From: Mytilus californianus
Lineage: Eukaryota > Mollusca > Bivalvia > Mytilida > Mytilidae
Assembly (NCBI RefSeq): GCF_021869535.1
Contig: NW_026262734.1
Coordinates: forward strand, 91,579,285 to 91,643,284
Direction of reading: 5' to 3'
Length of the DNA: 64,000 nt
The position numbers and the translations under genes are program-made. Below are positions 15,001 to 30,000 of the stretch, piece after piece; the first letter of the stretch is position 1; the number at the start of each line of letters is the position of its first letter. The notes under the pieces are model-generated. The model had not been told where the DNA came from, made no database searches, and worked only from the letters and a program-made list of their open reading frames with translations.

Positions 15001-18000
15001 ATTTTTTCGTTTGGGCTTGTATTATATTTGCCTTATGGTTTATATGATCCGTTCATCCTATTTTGACTCCTGAAACTTCAAGAGTCTATCCTAAATTGAG
15101 GTAAATTATGTGGCCTTCCAATAACCGTTTCGATTCCTAACATCACTGAAGAGACATTAATTGTCGAAATCCGGATATGGTGTACACAAAATCTTTGCAC
15201 CTTTGTTTGCGGTATACCTTCGTCGATGCAAGTTTATTGTTTTCTTTTTGGTATTAGATTTATAGTTAAGATCCATTTATTACACCTTGTGACCAGTTTA
15301 TTTGGCAATCACCACTGGCACGCAGCAGGATTTAAGAACATTTGTTGTTCGACATGTTAGTCAAATGCGTTTTGTTAAAATATACTTTTTCACTTTTTTG
15401 GTCTTTTGGAAAATGTTGTTTGTGCTGTATTTAGACCCCTCTAACAAGAAATTTGTTTTGCATGCACACGTATAAAAATTGCGGTTTTTATCCAACGCAA
15501 TCATAGGTTTGAACCTTGTTTTCAATTTAAACTTGTTCATATTTTTTCGTTTGGGCTTGTATTATATTTGCCTTATGGTTTATATGATCCGTTCATCCTA
15601 TTTTGACTGCTGAAAAGTCAAGAGTGTATCCTAAATTGAGGTAAATTATGTGGCCTTCCAATAACCGTTTCGATTCCTAACATCACTGAAGAGACATTAA
15701 TTGTCGAAATCCGGATATGGTGTACAAAAAATCTTTGCACCTTTGTTTGCGGTATACCATCGTCGCTGCAAGTTTATTGTTTTCTTTTTGGTATTAGATT
15801 TATAGTTAAGATCCATTTATTACACCTTGTGATCCGTTTATTTGGCAATCGCCAATGGCAGGCAGCAGGATTTAAGAACATTTGTTGTTCGACCTGTTAG
15901 TCAAATGCGTTTTGTTAAAATATACTTTTTCAATTTTTTGGTCTTTTGGAAAATGTTGTTTGTGCTGTATTTAGACCCCTCTAACAAGAAATTTGTTTTG
16001 CATGCACACGTATAAAAATTGCGGTTTTTATCCAACGCAATCATAGGTTTGAACGTTGTTTTCAATTTAGACTTGTTTATATTTTTTCGTTTGGGCTTGT
16101 ATTATATTTGCCTTATGGTTTATATGATCCGTTCATCCTATTTTGACTCCTGAAAATTCAAGAGTCTATCCTAAATTGAGGTAAATTATGTGGCCTTCCA
16201 ATAACCATTTCGATTCCTAACATCACTGAAGAGACATTAATTGTCGAAATCCGGATATGGTGTACACAAAATCTTTGCACCTTTTGTTTGCGGTATACCA
16301 TCGTCGCTGCAAGTTTATTGTTTTCTTTTTGGTATTAGATTTATAGTTAAGATTCATTTATTACACCTTGTGATCCGTTTATTTGGCAATCGCCAATGGC
16401 ACGCAGCAGGATTTAAGAACATTTGTTGTTCGACCTGTTAGTCAAATGCGTTTTGTTAAAATATACTTTTTCACTTTTTTGGTCTTTTGGAAAATGTTGT
16501 TTGTGCTGTATTTAGACACCTCTAACAAGAAATTTGTTTTGCATGCACACGTATAAAAATTGCTGTTTTTATCCAACGCAATCATAGGTTTGAACGTTGT
16601 TTTCAATTTAGACTTGTTTATATTTTTTCGTTTGGGCTTGTATTATATTTGCCTGATGGTTTATATGATCCGTTCATCCTATTTTGACTCCTGAAAATTC
16701 AAGAGTCTATCCTAAATTGAGGTAAATTATGTGGCCTTCCAATAACCGTTTCGATTCCTAACATCACTGAAGAGACATTAATTGTCGAAATCCGGATATG
16801 GTGTACAACAAATCTTTGCACCTTTGTTTGCGGTATACCATCGTCGCTGCAAGTTTATTGTTGTCTTTTTGGTATTAGATTTATAGTTAAGATCCATTTA
16901 TTACACCTTGTGATCCGTTTATTTGGCAATCGCCAATGGCAGGCAGCAGGATTTAAGAACATTTGTTGTTCGACCTGTTAGTCAAATGCGTTTTGTTAAA
17001 ATATACTTTTTCACTTTTTTGGTCTTTTGGAAAATGTTGTTTGTGCTGTATTTAGACCCCTCTAAGAAGAAATTTGTTTTGCATGCACACGTATAAAAAT
17101 TGCGGTTTTTATCCAACGCAATCATAGGTTTGAACATTGTTTTCAATTTAGACTTGTTTATATTTTTTCGTTTGGGCTTGTATTATATTTGCCTTATGGT
17201 TTATATGATCCGTTCATCCTTTTTTGACTCCTGAAAATTCAAGAGTCTATCCTAAATTGAGGTAAACTATGTGGCCTTCCAATAACCGTTTCGATTCCTA
17301 ACATCACTGAAGAGACATTAATTGTCGAAATCCGGATATGGTGTACACAAAATCTTTGAACCTTTGTTTGCGGTATACCATCGTCGCTGCAAGTTTATTG
17401 TTTTCTTTTTGGTATTAGATTTATAGTTAAGATCCATTTATTACACCTTGTGATCCGTTTATTTGGCAATCGCCAATGGCACGCAGCAGGATTTAAGAAC
17501 ATTTGTTGTTCGACCTGTTAGTCATTTGCGTTTTGTTAAAATATACTTTTTCACTTTTTTGGTCTTTTGGAAAATGTTGTTTGTGCTGTATTTAGACCCC
17601 TCTAACAAGAAATTTGTTTTGCATGCACACGTATAAAAATTGCGATTTTTATCCAACGCAATCATAGGTTTGAACGTTGTTTTCAATTTAGACTTGTTTA
17701 TATTTTTTCGTTTGGGCTTGTATTATATTTGCCTTATGGTTTATATGATCCGTTCATCCTATTTTGACTCCTGAAAATTCAAGAGTCTTATCCTAATTTG
17801 AGGTAAATTATGTGGCCTTCCAATAACCGTTTCGATTCCTAACATCACTGAAGAGACATTAATTGTCGAAATCCGGATATGGTGTACACAAAATCTTTGC
17901 ACCTTTGTTTGCGGTATACCATCGTCGCTGCAAGTTTATTGTTTTCTTTTTGGTATTAGATTTATAGTTAAGATCCATTTATTACACCTTGTGATCCGTT

Positions 18001-21000
18001 TATTTGGCAATCGCCAATGGCACGCAGCAGGATTTAAGAACATTTGTTGTTCGACCTGTTAGTCAAATGCGTTTTGTTAAAAAATACTTTTTCACTTTTT
18101 TGGTCTTTTGGAAAATGTTGTTTGTGCTGTATTTAGACCCCTCTAACAAGACATTTGTTTTGCATGCACACGTATAAAAATTGCGGTTTTTATCCAACGC
18201 AATCATAGGTTTGAACGTTGTTTTCAATTTAGACTTGTTTATATTTTTTCGTTTGGGCTTGTATAATATTTGCCTTATGGTTTATATGATCCGTTCATCC
18301 TATTTTGACTCCTGAAAATTCAAGAGTCTATTCTAAATTGAGGTAAATTATGTGGCCTTCCAATAACCGTTTCGATTCCTAACATCACTGAAGAGACATT
18401 AATGGTCGAAATCCGGATATGGTGTACACAAAATCTTTGCACCTTTGTTTGCGGTATACCATCGTCGCTGCAAGTTTATTGTTTTCTTTTTGGTATTAGA
18501 TTTATAGTTAAGATCCATTTATTACACCTTGTGATCCGTTTATTTGGCAATCGCCAATGGCACGCAGCAGGATTTAAGAACATTTGTTGTTCGACCTGTT
18601 AGTCAAATGCGTTTTGTTAAAAAATACTTTTTCACTTTTTTGGTCTTTTGGAAAATGTTGTTTGTGCTGTATTTAGACCCCTCTAACAAGAAATTTGTTT
18701 TGCATGCACACATATAAAAATTGCGGTTTTTATCCAACGCAATCATAGGTTTGAACGTTGTTTTCAATTTAGACTTGTTTATATTTTTTCGTTTGGGCTT
18801 GTATTATATTTGCCTTATGGTTTATATGATCCGTTCATCCTATTTTGACTCCTGAAAATTCAAGAGTCTATCCTAAATTGAGGTAAATTATGTGGCCTTC
18901 CAATAACCGTTTCGATTCCTAACATCACTGAAGAGACATTAATTGTCGAAATCCGGATATGGTGTACACAAAATCTTTGCACCTTTGTTTGCGGTATACC
19001 ATCGTCGATGCAAGTTTATTGTTTTCTTTTTGGTATAAGATTTATAGTTAAGATCCATTTATTACACCTTGTGATCCGTTTATTTGGCAATCGCCAATGG
19101 CACGCAGCAGGATTTAAGAACATTTGTTGTTCGACCTGTTAGTCAAATGCGTTTTGTTAAAAAATACTTTTTCACTTTTTTGGTCTTTTGGAAAATGTTG
19201 TTTGTGCTGTATTTAGACCCCTCTAACAAGAAATTTGTTTTGCATGCACACGTATAAAAATTGCGGTTTTTATCCAACGCAATCATAGGTTTGAACGTTG
19301 TTTTCAATTTAGACTTGTTTATATTTTTTCGTTTGGGCTTGTATTATATTTGCCTTATGGTTTATATGATCCGTTCATCCTATTTTGACTCCTGAAAATT
19401 CAAGAGTCTATCCTAAATTGAGGTAAATTATGTGGCCTTCCAATAACCGTTTCGATTCCTAACATCACTGAAGAGACATTAATTGTCGAAATCCGGATAT
19501 GGTGTACACAAAATCTTTGCACCTTTGTTTGCGGTATACCATCGTCGATGCAAGTTTATTGTTTTCTTTTTGGTATTAGATTTATAGTTAAGATGCATTT
19601 ATTACACCTTGTGATCCGTTTATTTGGCAATCGCCAATGGCAGGCAGCAGGATTTAAGAACATTTGTTGTTCGACCTGTTAGTCATTTGCTCTTTGTTAA
19701 AATATACTTTTTCACTTTTTTGGTCTTTTAGAAAATGTTGTTTGTGCTGTATTTAGACCCCTCTAACAAGAAATTTGTTTTGCATGCACACGTATAAAAA
19801 TTGCGGTTTTTATCCAACGCAATCATAGGTTTGAACGTTGTTTTCAATTTAGACTTGTTTATATTTTTTCGTTTGGGCTTGTATTATATTTGCCTTATGG
19901 TTTATATGATCCGTTCATCCTATTTTGACTCCTGGAAATTCAAGAGTCTATCCTAAATTGAGGTAAATTATGTGGCCTTCCAATAACCGTTTCGATTCCT
20001 AACATCACTGAAGAGACATTAATTGTCGAAATCCGGATATGGTGTACACAAAATCTTTGCACCTTTGTTTGCGGTATACCATCGTCGCTGCAAGTTTATT
20101 GTTTTCTTTTTGGTATTAGATTTATAGTTAAGATCCATTTATTACACCTTGTGATCCGTTTATTTGGCAATCGCCAATGGCACGCAGCAGGATTTAAGAA
20201 CATTTGTTGTTCGACCTGTTAGTCAAATGCGTTTTATTAAAAAATACTTTTTCACTTTTTTGGTCTTTTGGAAAATGTTGTTTGTGCTGTAATTAGACCC
20301 CTCTAACAAGAAATTTGTTTTGCATGCACACGTATAAAAATTGCGGTTTTTATCCAACGCAATCATAGGTTTGAACCTTGTTTTCAATTTAGACTTGTTT
20401 ATATTTTTTCGTTTGGGCTTGTATTATATTTGCCTTATGGTTTATATGATCCGTTCATCCTATTTTGACTCCTGAAAATTCAAGAGTCTATCCTAAATTG
20501 AGGTAAATTATGTGGCCTTCCAATAACCGTTTCGATTCCTAACATCACTGAAGAGACATTAATTGTCGAAATCCGGATATGGTGTACACAAAATCTTTGC
20601 ACCTTTGTTTGCGGTATACCATCGTCGCTGCAAGTTTATTGTTTTCTTTTTGGTATTAGATTTATAGTTAAGATCCATTTATTACACCTTGTGATCCGTT
20701 TATTTGGCAATCGCCAATGGCACGCAGCATGATTTAAGAACATTTGTTGTTCGACCTGTTAGTCAAATGCGTTTTGTTAAAAAATACTTTTTCACTTTTT
20801 TGGTCTTTTGGAAAATGTTGTTTGTGCTGTATTTAGACCCCTCTAACAAGAAATTTGTTTTGCATGCACACGTATAAAAATTGCGGTTTTTATCCAACGC
20901 AATCATAGGTTTGAACGTTGTTTTCAATTTAGACTTGTTTATATTTTTTCGTTTGGGCTTGTATTATATTTGCCTTATGGTTTATATGATCCGTTTATCC

Positions 21001-24000
21001 TATTTTGACTCCTGAAAATTCAAGAGTCTATCCTAAATTGAGGTAAATTATGTGGCCTTCCAATAACCGTTTCGATTCCTAACATCACTGAAGAGACATT
21101 AATTGTCGAAATCCGGATATGGTGTACACAAAATCTTTGCACCTTTGTTTGCGGTATACCATCGTCGCTGCAAGTTTATTGTTTTCTTTTTGGTATTAGA
21201 TTTATAGTTAAGATCCATTTATTACACCTTTTGATCAGTTTATTTGGCAATCGCCAATGGCACGCAGCAGGATTTAAGAACATTTGTTGTTCGACCTGTT
21301 AGTCAAATGCGTTTTGTTAAAATATACTTTTTCACTTTTTTGGTCTTTTGGAAAATGTTGTTTGTGCTGTATTTAGACCCCTCTAACAAGAAATTTGTTT
21401 TGCATGCACACGTATAAAAATTGCGGTTTTTATCCAACGCAATCATAGGTTTGAACGTTGTTTTCAATTTAGACTTGTTTATATTTTTTCGTTTGGGCTT
21501 GTATTATATTTGCCTTATGGTTTATATGATCCGTTCATCCTATTTTGACTCCTGAAAATTCAAGAGTCTATCCTAATTGAGGTAAATTATGTGGCCTTCC
21601 AATAACCGTTTCGATTCCTAACATCACTGAAGAGACATTAATTGTCGAAATCCGGATATGGTGTACACAAAATCTTTGCACCTTTGTTTGCGGTATACCA
21701 TCGTCGCTGCAAGTTTATTGTTTTCTTTTTGGTATTAGATTTATAGTTAATATCCATTTATTACACCTTGTGATCCGTTTATTTGGTTATCGCCAATGGC
21801 AGGCAGCAGGATTTAAGAACATTTGTTGTTCGACCTGTTAGTCAAATGCGTTTTGTTAAAATATACTTTTTCAATTTTTTGTTCTTTTGGAAAATGTTGT
21901 TTGTGCTGTATTTAAACCCCTCTAACAAGAAATTTGTTTTGCATGCACACGTATAAAAATTGCGGTTTTTATCCAACGCAATCACAGGTTTGAACGTTGT
22001 TTTCAATTAAGACTTGTTTATATTTTTTCGTTTGGGCTTGAATTATTTGCCTTATGGTTTATATGATCCGTTCATCCTATTTTGACTCCTGAAAATTCAA
22101 GAGTCTATCCTAAATTGAGGTAAATTATGTGGCCTTCCAATAACCGGTTCGATTCCTAACATCACTGAAGAGACATTAATTGTCGAAATCCGGATATGGT
22201 GTACAAAAAATCTTTGCACCTTTGTTTGCGGTATACCATCGTCGCTGGAAGTTTATTGTTTTCTTTTTGGTATTAGATTTATAGTTCAGATCCATTTATT
22301 ACACCTTGCGATCCGTTTATTTGGCAATCGCCAATGGCAGGCAGCAGGATTTAAGAACATTTGTTGTTCGATCTGTTAGTCAAATGCGTTTTGTTAAAAT
22401 ATACTTTTTCATTTTTTTGGAAAATGTTGTTTGTGCTGTATTTTAACCCCTCTAACAAGAAATTTGTTTTGCATGCACACGTATAAAAATTGCGGTTTTT
22501 ATCCAACGCAATCATAGGTGTGAACGTTGTTTTCAATTTAGACTTGTTTATATTTTTTCGTTTGGGCTTGTATTATATTTGCCTTATGGTTTATATGATC
22601 CGTTCATCCTATTTTGACTCCTGAAAATTCAAGAGTCTATCCTAAATTGAGGTAAATTATGTGGCCTTCCAATAACCGTTTCGATTCCTAACATCACTGA
22701 AGAGACATTAATTGTCGAAATCCGGATATGGTGTACAAAAAATCTTTGCACCTTTGTTTGCGGTATACCATCGTCGCTGCAAGTTTATTGTTTTCTTTTT
22801 GGTATTAGATTTATAGTTAAGATCCATTTATTACACCTTGTGATCCGTTTATTTGGCAATCGCCAATGGCACGCAGCAGGATTTAAAAACATTTGTTGTT
22901 CGACCTGTTAGTCAAATGCGTTTTGTTAAAATATACTTTTTCACTTTTTTGGTCTTTTGGAAAATGTTGTTTGTGCTGTATTTAGACCCCTCTAACAAGA
23001 AAGTTGTTTTGCATGCACACGTATAAAAATTGTGGTTTTTATAAAACGCAATCATAGGTCTGAACGTTGTTTTCAATTTAGACTTGTTTATATTTTTTCG
23101 TTTGGGCTTGTATTATATTTGCCTTATGGTTTATATGATCCGTTCATCCTATTTTGACTCCTGAACATTCAAGAGTCTATCCTAAATTGAGGTAAATTAT
23201 GTGGCCTTCCAATAACCGTTTCGATTCCTAACATCACTGAAGAGACATTAATTGACGGAATCCGGATATGGTGTACAAAAAATCTTTGCACCTTTGTTTG
23301 CGGTATACCATCGTCGCTGCAAGTTTATTGTTTTCATTTTGGTATTAGATTTATAGTTCAGATCCATTTATTACACCTTGCGATCCGTTTATTTGGCAAT
23401 CGCCAATGGCAGGCAGCAGGATTGAAGAACATTTGTTGTTCGACCTGTTAGTCAAATGCGTTTTGTTAAAATATACTTTTTCATTTTTTTGGTCTTTTGG
23501 AAAATGTTGTTTGTGCTGTATTTAGACCCCTCTAACAAGAAATTTGTTTTGCATGCACACGTATAAAAATTGCGGTTTTTATCCAATGCAATCATAGGTG
23601 TGAACGTTGTTTTCAATTTAGACTTGTTTATATTTTTTCGTTTGGGCTTGTATTATATTTGCCTTATGGTTTATATGATCCGTTCATCCTATTTTGACTC
23701 CTGAAAATTCAAGAATCTATCCTAAATTGAGGTAAATTATGTGGCCTTCCAATAACCGTTTCGATTCCTAACATCACTGAAGAGACATTAATTGTCGAAA
23801 TCCGGATATGGTGTACACAAAATCTTTGCACCTTTGTTTGCGGTATACCATCGTCGCTGCAAGTTTATTGTTTTCTTTTTGGTATTAGATTTATAGTTAA
23901 GATCCATTTATTACACCTTGTGATCCGTTTATTTGGCAATCGCCAATGGCACGCAGCAGGATTTAAGAACATTTGTTGTTCGACCTGTTAGTCAAATGCG

Positions 24001-27000
24001 TTTTGTTAAAAAATACTTTTCCACTTTTTTGGTCTTTTGGAAAATGTTGTTTGTGCTGTATTTAGACCCCTCTAACAAGAAATTTGTTTTGCATGCACAC
24101 GTATAAAAATTGCGGTTTTTATCCAACGCAATCATAGGTTTGAACATTGTTTTCAATTTAGACTTGTTTATATTTTTTCGTTTGGGCTTGTATTATATTT
24201 GCCTTATGGTTTATATGATCCGTTCATCCTATTTTGACTCCTGAAACTTCAAGAGTCTATCCTAAATTGAGGTAAATTATGTGGCCTTCCAATAACCGTT
24301 TCGATTCCTAACATCACTGAAGAGACATTAATTGTCGAAATCCGGATATGGTGTACACAAAATCTTTGCACCTTTGTTTGCGGTATACCTTCGTCGATGC
24401 AAGTTTATTGTTTTCTTTTTGGTATTAGATTTATAGTTAAGATCCATTTATTACACCTTGTGACCAGTTTATTTGGCAATCACCAATGGCACGCAGCAGG
24501 ATTTAAGAACATTTGTTGTTCGACATGTTAGTCAAATGCGTTTTGTTAAAATATACTTTTTCACTTTTTTGGTCTTTTGGAAAATGTTGTTTGTGCTGTA
24601 TTTAGACCCCTCTAACAAGAAATTTGTTTTGCATGCACACGTATAAAAATTGCGGTTTTTATCCAACGCAATCATAGGTTTGAACCTTGTTTTCAATTTA
24701 AACTTGTTCATATTTTTTCGTTTGGGCTTGTATTATATTTGCCTTATGGTTTATATGATCCGTTCATCCTATTTTGACTGCTGAAAAGTCAAGAGTCTAT
24801 CCTAAATTGAGGTAAATTATGTGGCCTTCCAATAACCGTTTCGATTCCTAAAATCACTGAAGAGACATTAATTGTCGAAATCCGGATATGGTGTACAAAA
24901 AATCTTTGCACCTTTGTTTGCGGTATACCATCGTCGCTGCAAGTTTATTGTTTTCTTTTTGGTATTAGATTTATAGTTAAGATCCATTTATTACACCTTG
25001 TGATCCGTTTATTTGGCAATCGCCAATGGCAGGCAGCAGGATTTAAGAACATTTGTTGTTCGACCTGTTAGTCAAATGCGTTTTGTTAAAATATACTTTT
25101 TCAATTTTTTGGTCTTTTGGAAAATGTTGTTTGTGCTGTATTTAGACCCCTCTAACAAGAAATTTGTTTTGCATGCACACGTATAAAAATTGCGGTTTTT
25201 ATCCAACGCAATCATAGGTTTGAACGTTGTTTTCAATTTAGACTTGTTTATATTTTTTCGTTTGGGCTTGTATTATATTTGCCTTATGGTTTATATGATC
25301 CGTTCATCCTTTTTTGACTCCTGAAAATTCAAGAGTCTATCCTAAATTGAGGTAAATTATGTGGCCTTCCAATAACCGTTTCGATTCCTAACATCACTGA
25401 AGAGACATTAATCGTCGAAATCCGGATATGGTGTACACAAAATCTTTGCACCCTTGTTTGCGGTATGCCATCGTCGCTGCAAGTTTATTGTTTTCTTTTT
25501 GGTATTAGATTTATAGTTAAGATCCATTTATTACACCTTGTGATCCGTTTATTTGGCAATCGCCAATGGCAGGCACCAGGATTTAAGAACATTTGTTGTT
25601 CGACCTGTTAGTCAAATGCGTTTTGTTAAAATATACTTTTTCATTTTTTTGGTCTTTTGGAAAATGTTGTTTGTGCTGTATTTAGACCCCTCTAACAAGA
25701 AATTTGTTTTGCATGCACACGTATAAAAATTGCGGTTTTTATCCAATGCAATCATAGGTGTGAACGTTGTTTTCAATTTAGACTTGTTTATATTTTTTCG
25801 TTTGGGCTTGTATTATATTTGCCTTATGGTTTATATGATCCGTTCATCCTATTTTGACTCCTGAAAATTCAAGAATCTATCCTAAATTGAGGTAAATTAT
25901 GTGGCCTTCCAATAACCGTTTCGATTCCTAACATCACTGAAGAGACATTAATTGTCGAAATCCGGATATGGTGTACAAAAAATCTTTGCACCTTTGTTTG
26001 CGGTATACCATCGTCGCTGCAAGTTTATTGTTTTCTTTTTGGTATTAGATTTATAGTTCAGATCCATTTATTACACCTTGCGATCCGTTTATTTGGCAAT
26101 CGCCAATGGCAGGCAGCAGGATTTAAGAACATTTATTGTTCGACCTGTTAGTCAAATGCGTTTTGTTAAAATATACTTTTTCAATTTTTTGGTCTTTTGG
26201 AAAATGTTGTTTGTGCTGTATTTAGACCCCTCTAGCAAGAAATTTGTTTTGCATGCACACGTATAAAAATTGCGGTTTTTATCCAACGCAATCATAGGTT
26301 TGAACGTTGTTTTCAATTTAGACTTGTTTATATTTTTTCGTTTGGATTTGCATTATATTTGCCTTATGGTTTATATGATCCGTTCATCCTATTTTGACTC
26401 CTGAAAATTCAAGAGTCTATCCTAAATTGAGGTAAATTTTGTGGCTTTCCAATAACCGTTTCGATTCCTAACATCACTGAAGAGACATTAATTGTCGAAA
26501 TCCGGATATGGTGTACAAAAAATCTTTGCCCCTTTGTTTGCGGTATACCATCGTCGCTACAAGTTTATTGTTTTCTTTTTGGTATTAAATTTATAGTTCA
26601 GATCCATTTATTACACCTTGTGATCCGTTTATTTGGCAATCGCCAATGGCAGGCAGCAGGATTTAAGAACATTTGTTGTTCGACCTGTTAGTCAAATGCG
26701 TTTTGTTAAAATATACTTTTTCACTTTTTTGGTCTTTTGGAAAATGTTGTTTGTGCTGTATTTAGACCCCTCTAACAAGAAATTTGTTTTGCATGCACAC
26801 GTATAAAATATTGCGGTTTTTATCCAACGCAATCATAGGTTTGAACGTTGTTTTCAATTTAGACTTGTTTATATTTTTTCGTTTGGGCTTGCATTATATT
26901 TGCCTTATGGTTTATATGATCCGTTCATCCTATTTTGACTCCTGAAAATTCAAGAGTCTATCCTAAATTGAGGTAAATTTTGTGGCTTTCCAATAATCGT

Positions 27001-30000
27001 TTCGATTCCTAACATCACTGAAGAGACATTAATTGTCGAAATCCGGATATGGTGTACAAAAAATCTTTGCCCCTTTGTTTGCGGTATACCATCGTCGCTA
27101 CAAGTTTATTGTTTTCTTTTTGGTATTTGATTTATAGTTAAGATCCATTTATTACACCTTGTGATCCGTTTATTTGGCAATCGCCAATGGCAGGCAGCAG
27201 GATTTAAGAACATTTGTTGTTCGACCTGTTAGTCAAATGCGTTTTGTTAAAATATACTTTTTCACTTTTTTGGTCTTTTGGAAAATGTTGTTTGTGCTGT
27301 ATTTAGACCCCTCTAGCAAGAAATTTGTTTTGCATGCACACGTATAAAAATTGCGGTTTTTATCCAACGCAATCATAGGTTTGAACGTTGTTTTCAATTT
27401 AGACTTGTTTATATTTTTTCGTTTGGGCTTGCATTATATTTGCCTTATGGTTTATATGATCCGTTCATCCTATTTTGACTCCTGAAAATTCAAGAGTCTA
27501 TCCTAAATTGAGGTAAATTATGTGGCCTTCAAATAACCGTTTCGATTCCTAACATCACTGAAGAGACATTAATTGTCGAAATCCGGATATGGTGTACAAA
27601 AAATCTTTGCACCTTTGTTTGCGGTATACCATCGTCGCTGCAAGTTTATTGTTTTCTTTTTTGGTATTAGATTTATAGTTCAGATCCATTTATTACACCT
27701 TGCGATCCGTTTATTTGGCAATCGCCAATGGCAGGCAGCAGGATTTAAGAACATTTATTGTTTGACCTGTTAGTCAAATGCGTTTTGTTAAAATATACTT
27801 TTTCAATTTTTTGGTCTTTTGGAAAATGTTGTTTGTGCTGTATTTAGACCCCTCTAGCAAGAAATTTGTTTTGCATGCACACGTATAAAAATTGCGGTTT
27901 TTATCCAACGCAATCATAGGTTTGAACGTTGTTTTCAATTTAGACTTGTTTATATTTTTTCGTTTGGGCTTGCATTATATTTGCCTTATGGTTTATATGA
28001 TCCGTTCATCCTATTTTGACTCCTGAAAATTCAAGAGTCTATCCTAAATTGAGGTAAATTATGTGGCTTTCCAATAACCGTTTCGATTCCTAACATCACT
28101 GAAGAGACATTAATTGTCGAAATCCGGATATGGTTTACAAAAAATCTTTGCCCCTTTGTTTGCGGTATACCATCGTCGCTACAAGTTTATTGTTTTCTTT
28201 TTGGTATTAGATTTATAGTTAAGATCCATTTATTACACCTTGTGATCCGTTTATTTGGCAATCGCCAATGGCAGGCAGCAGGATTTAAGAACATTTGTTG
28301 TTCGACCTGTTAGTCAAATGCGTTTCGTTAAAATATACTTTTTCACTTTTTTGGTCTTTTGGAAAATGTTGTTTTTGCTGTATTTAGACCCCTCTAACAA
28401 GAAATTTGTTTTGCATGCACACGTATAAAAATTGCGGTTTTTATCCAACGCAATCATAGGTTTGAACGTTGTTTTCAATTTAGACTTGTTTATATTTTTT
28501 CGTTTGGGCCCTTATTATATTTGCCTTATGGTTTATATGATCCGTTCATCCTATTTTGACTCCTGAAAATTCAAGAGTCTATCTTAATTTGAGGTAAATT
28601 ATGTGGCCTTCCAATAACCGTTTCGATTCCTAACATCACTGAAGAGACATTAATTGTCGAAATCCGGATATGGTGTACACAAAATCTTTGCACCTTTGTT
28701 TGCGGTATACCATCGTCGCTGCAAGTTTATTGTTTTCTTTTTGGTATTAGATTTATAGTTCAGATCCATTTATTACACCTTGTGATCCGTTAATTTGGCA
28801 ATCGCCAATGGCAGGCAGCAGGATTTAAGAACATTTGTTGTTCGACCTGTTAGTCAAATGCGTTTTGTTAAAATATACTTTTTCACTTTTTTGGTCTTTT
28901 GGAAAATGTTGTTTGTGCTGTATTTAGACCCCTCTAACAAGAAATTTGTTTTGCATGCACACGTATAAAAATTGCGGTTTTTATCCAACGCAATCATAGG
29001 TTTGAACGTTGTTTTCAATTTAGACTTGTTTATATTTTTTCGTTTGGGCTTGTATTATATTTGCCTTATGGTTTATATGATCCGTTCATCCTATTTTGAC
29101 TCCTGAAAATTCAAGAGTCTATCCTAAATTGAGGTAAATTATGTGGCCTTCCAATAACCGTTTCGATTCCTAACATCACTGAAGAGACATTAATTATCGA
29201 AATCCGGATATGGTGTACACAAAATCTTTGCACCTTTGTTTGCGGTATACCATCGTCGCTGCAAGTTTATTGTTTTCTTTTTGGTATTAGATTTATAGAT
29301 TTATTACACCTTGTGATCCGTTTATTTGGCAATCGCCAATGACAGGCAGCAGGATTTAAGAACATTTATTGTTCGACCTGTTAGTCAAATGCGTTTTGTT
29401 AAAGTATACTTTTTCACTTTTTTGGTCTTTTGGAAAATGTTGTTTGTGCTGTATTTAGACCCCTCTAACAAGAAATTTGTTTTGCATGCGCACGTATAAA
29501 AATTGCAGTTTTTATCCAACGCAATCATAGGTTTGAACGTTGTTTTCAATTTAGACTTGTTTATATTTTTTTCGTTTGGGCTTGTATTATATTTGCCTTA
29601 TGGTTTATATGATCTGTTCATCCTATTTTGACTCCTGAAAATTCAAGTGTCTATCCTAAATTGAGGTAAATTATGTGGCCTTCCAATAACCGTTTCGATT
29701 CCTAACATCACTGAAGAGACATTAATTGTCGAAATCCGGATATGGTGTACAAAAAATCTTTGCACCTTTGTTTGCGGTATACCATCGTCGCTGCAAGTTT
29801 ATTGTTTTCTTTTTGGTATTAGATTTATAGTTCAGATCCATTTATTACACCTTGTGATCCGTTTATTTGGCAATCGCCAATGACAGGCAGCAGGATTTAA
29901 GAACATTTGTTGTTCGACCTGTTAGTCAAATGCGTTTTGTTAAAGTATACTTTTTCACTTTTTTGGTCTTTTGGAAAATGTTGTTTGTGCTGTATTTAGA

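Noticed and set aside
13540..18602. 66-codon + ORFs in satellite monomers (13,540, 16,241, 18,402) and similar 60-86 codon ORFs at 22,351-32,390
   Set aside because: They appear only where a single monomer gained a base or a substitution; the same frame is stopped in most monomers. No selection for an open frame.
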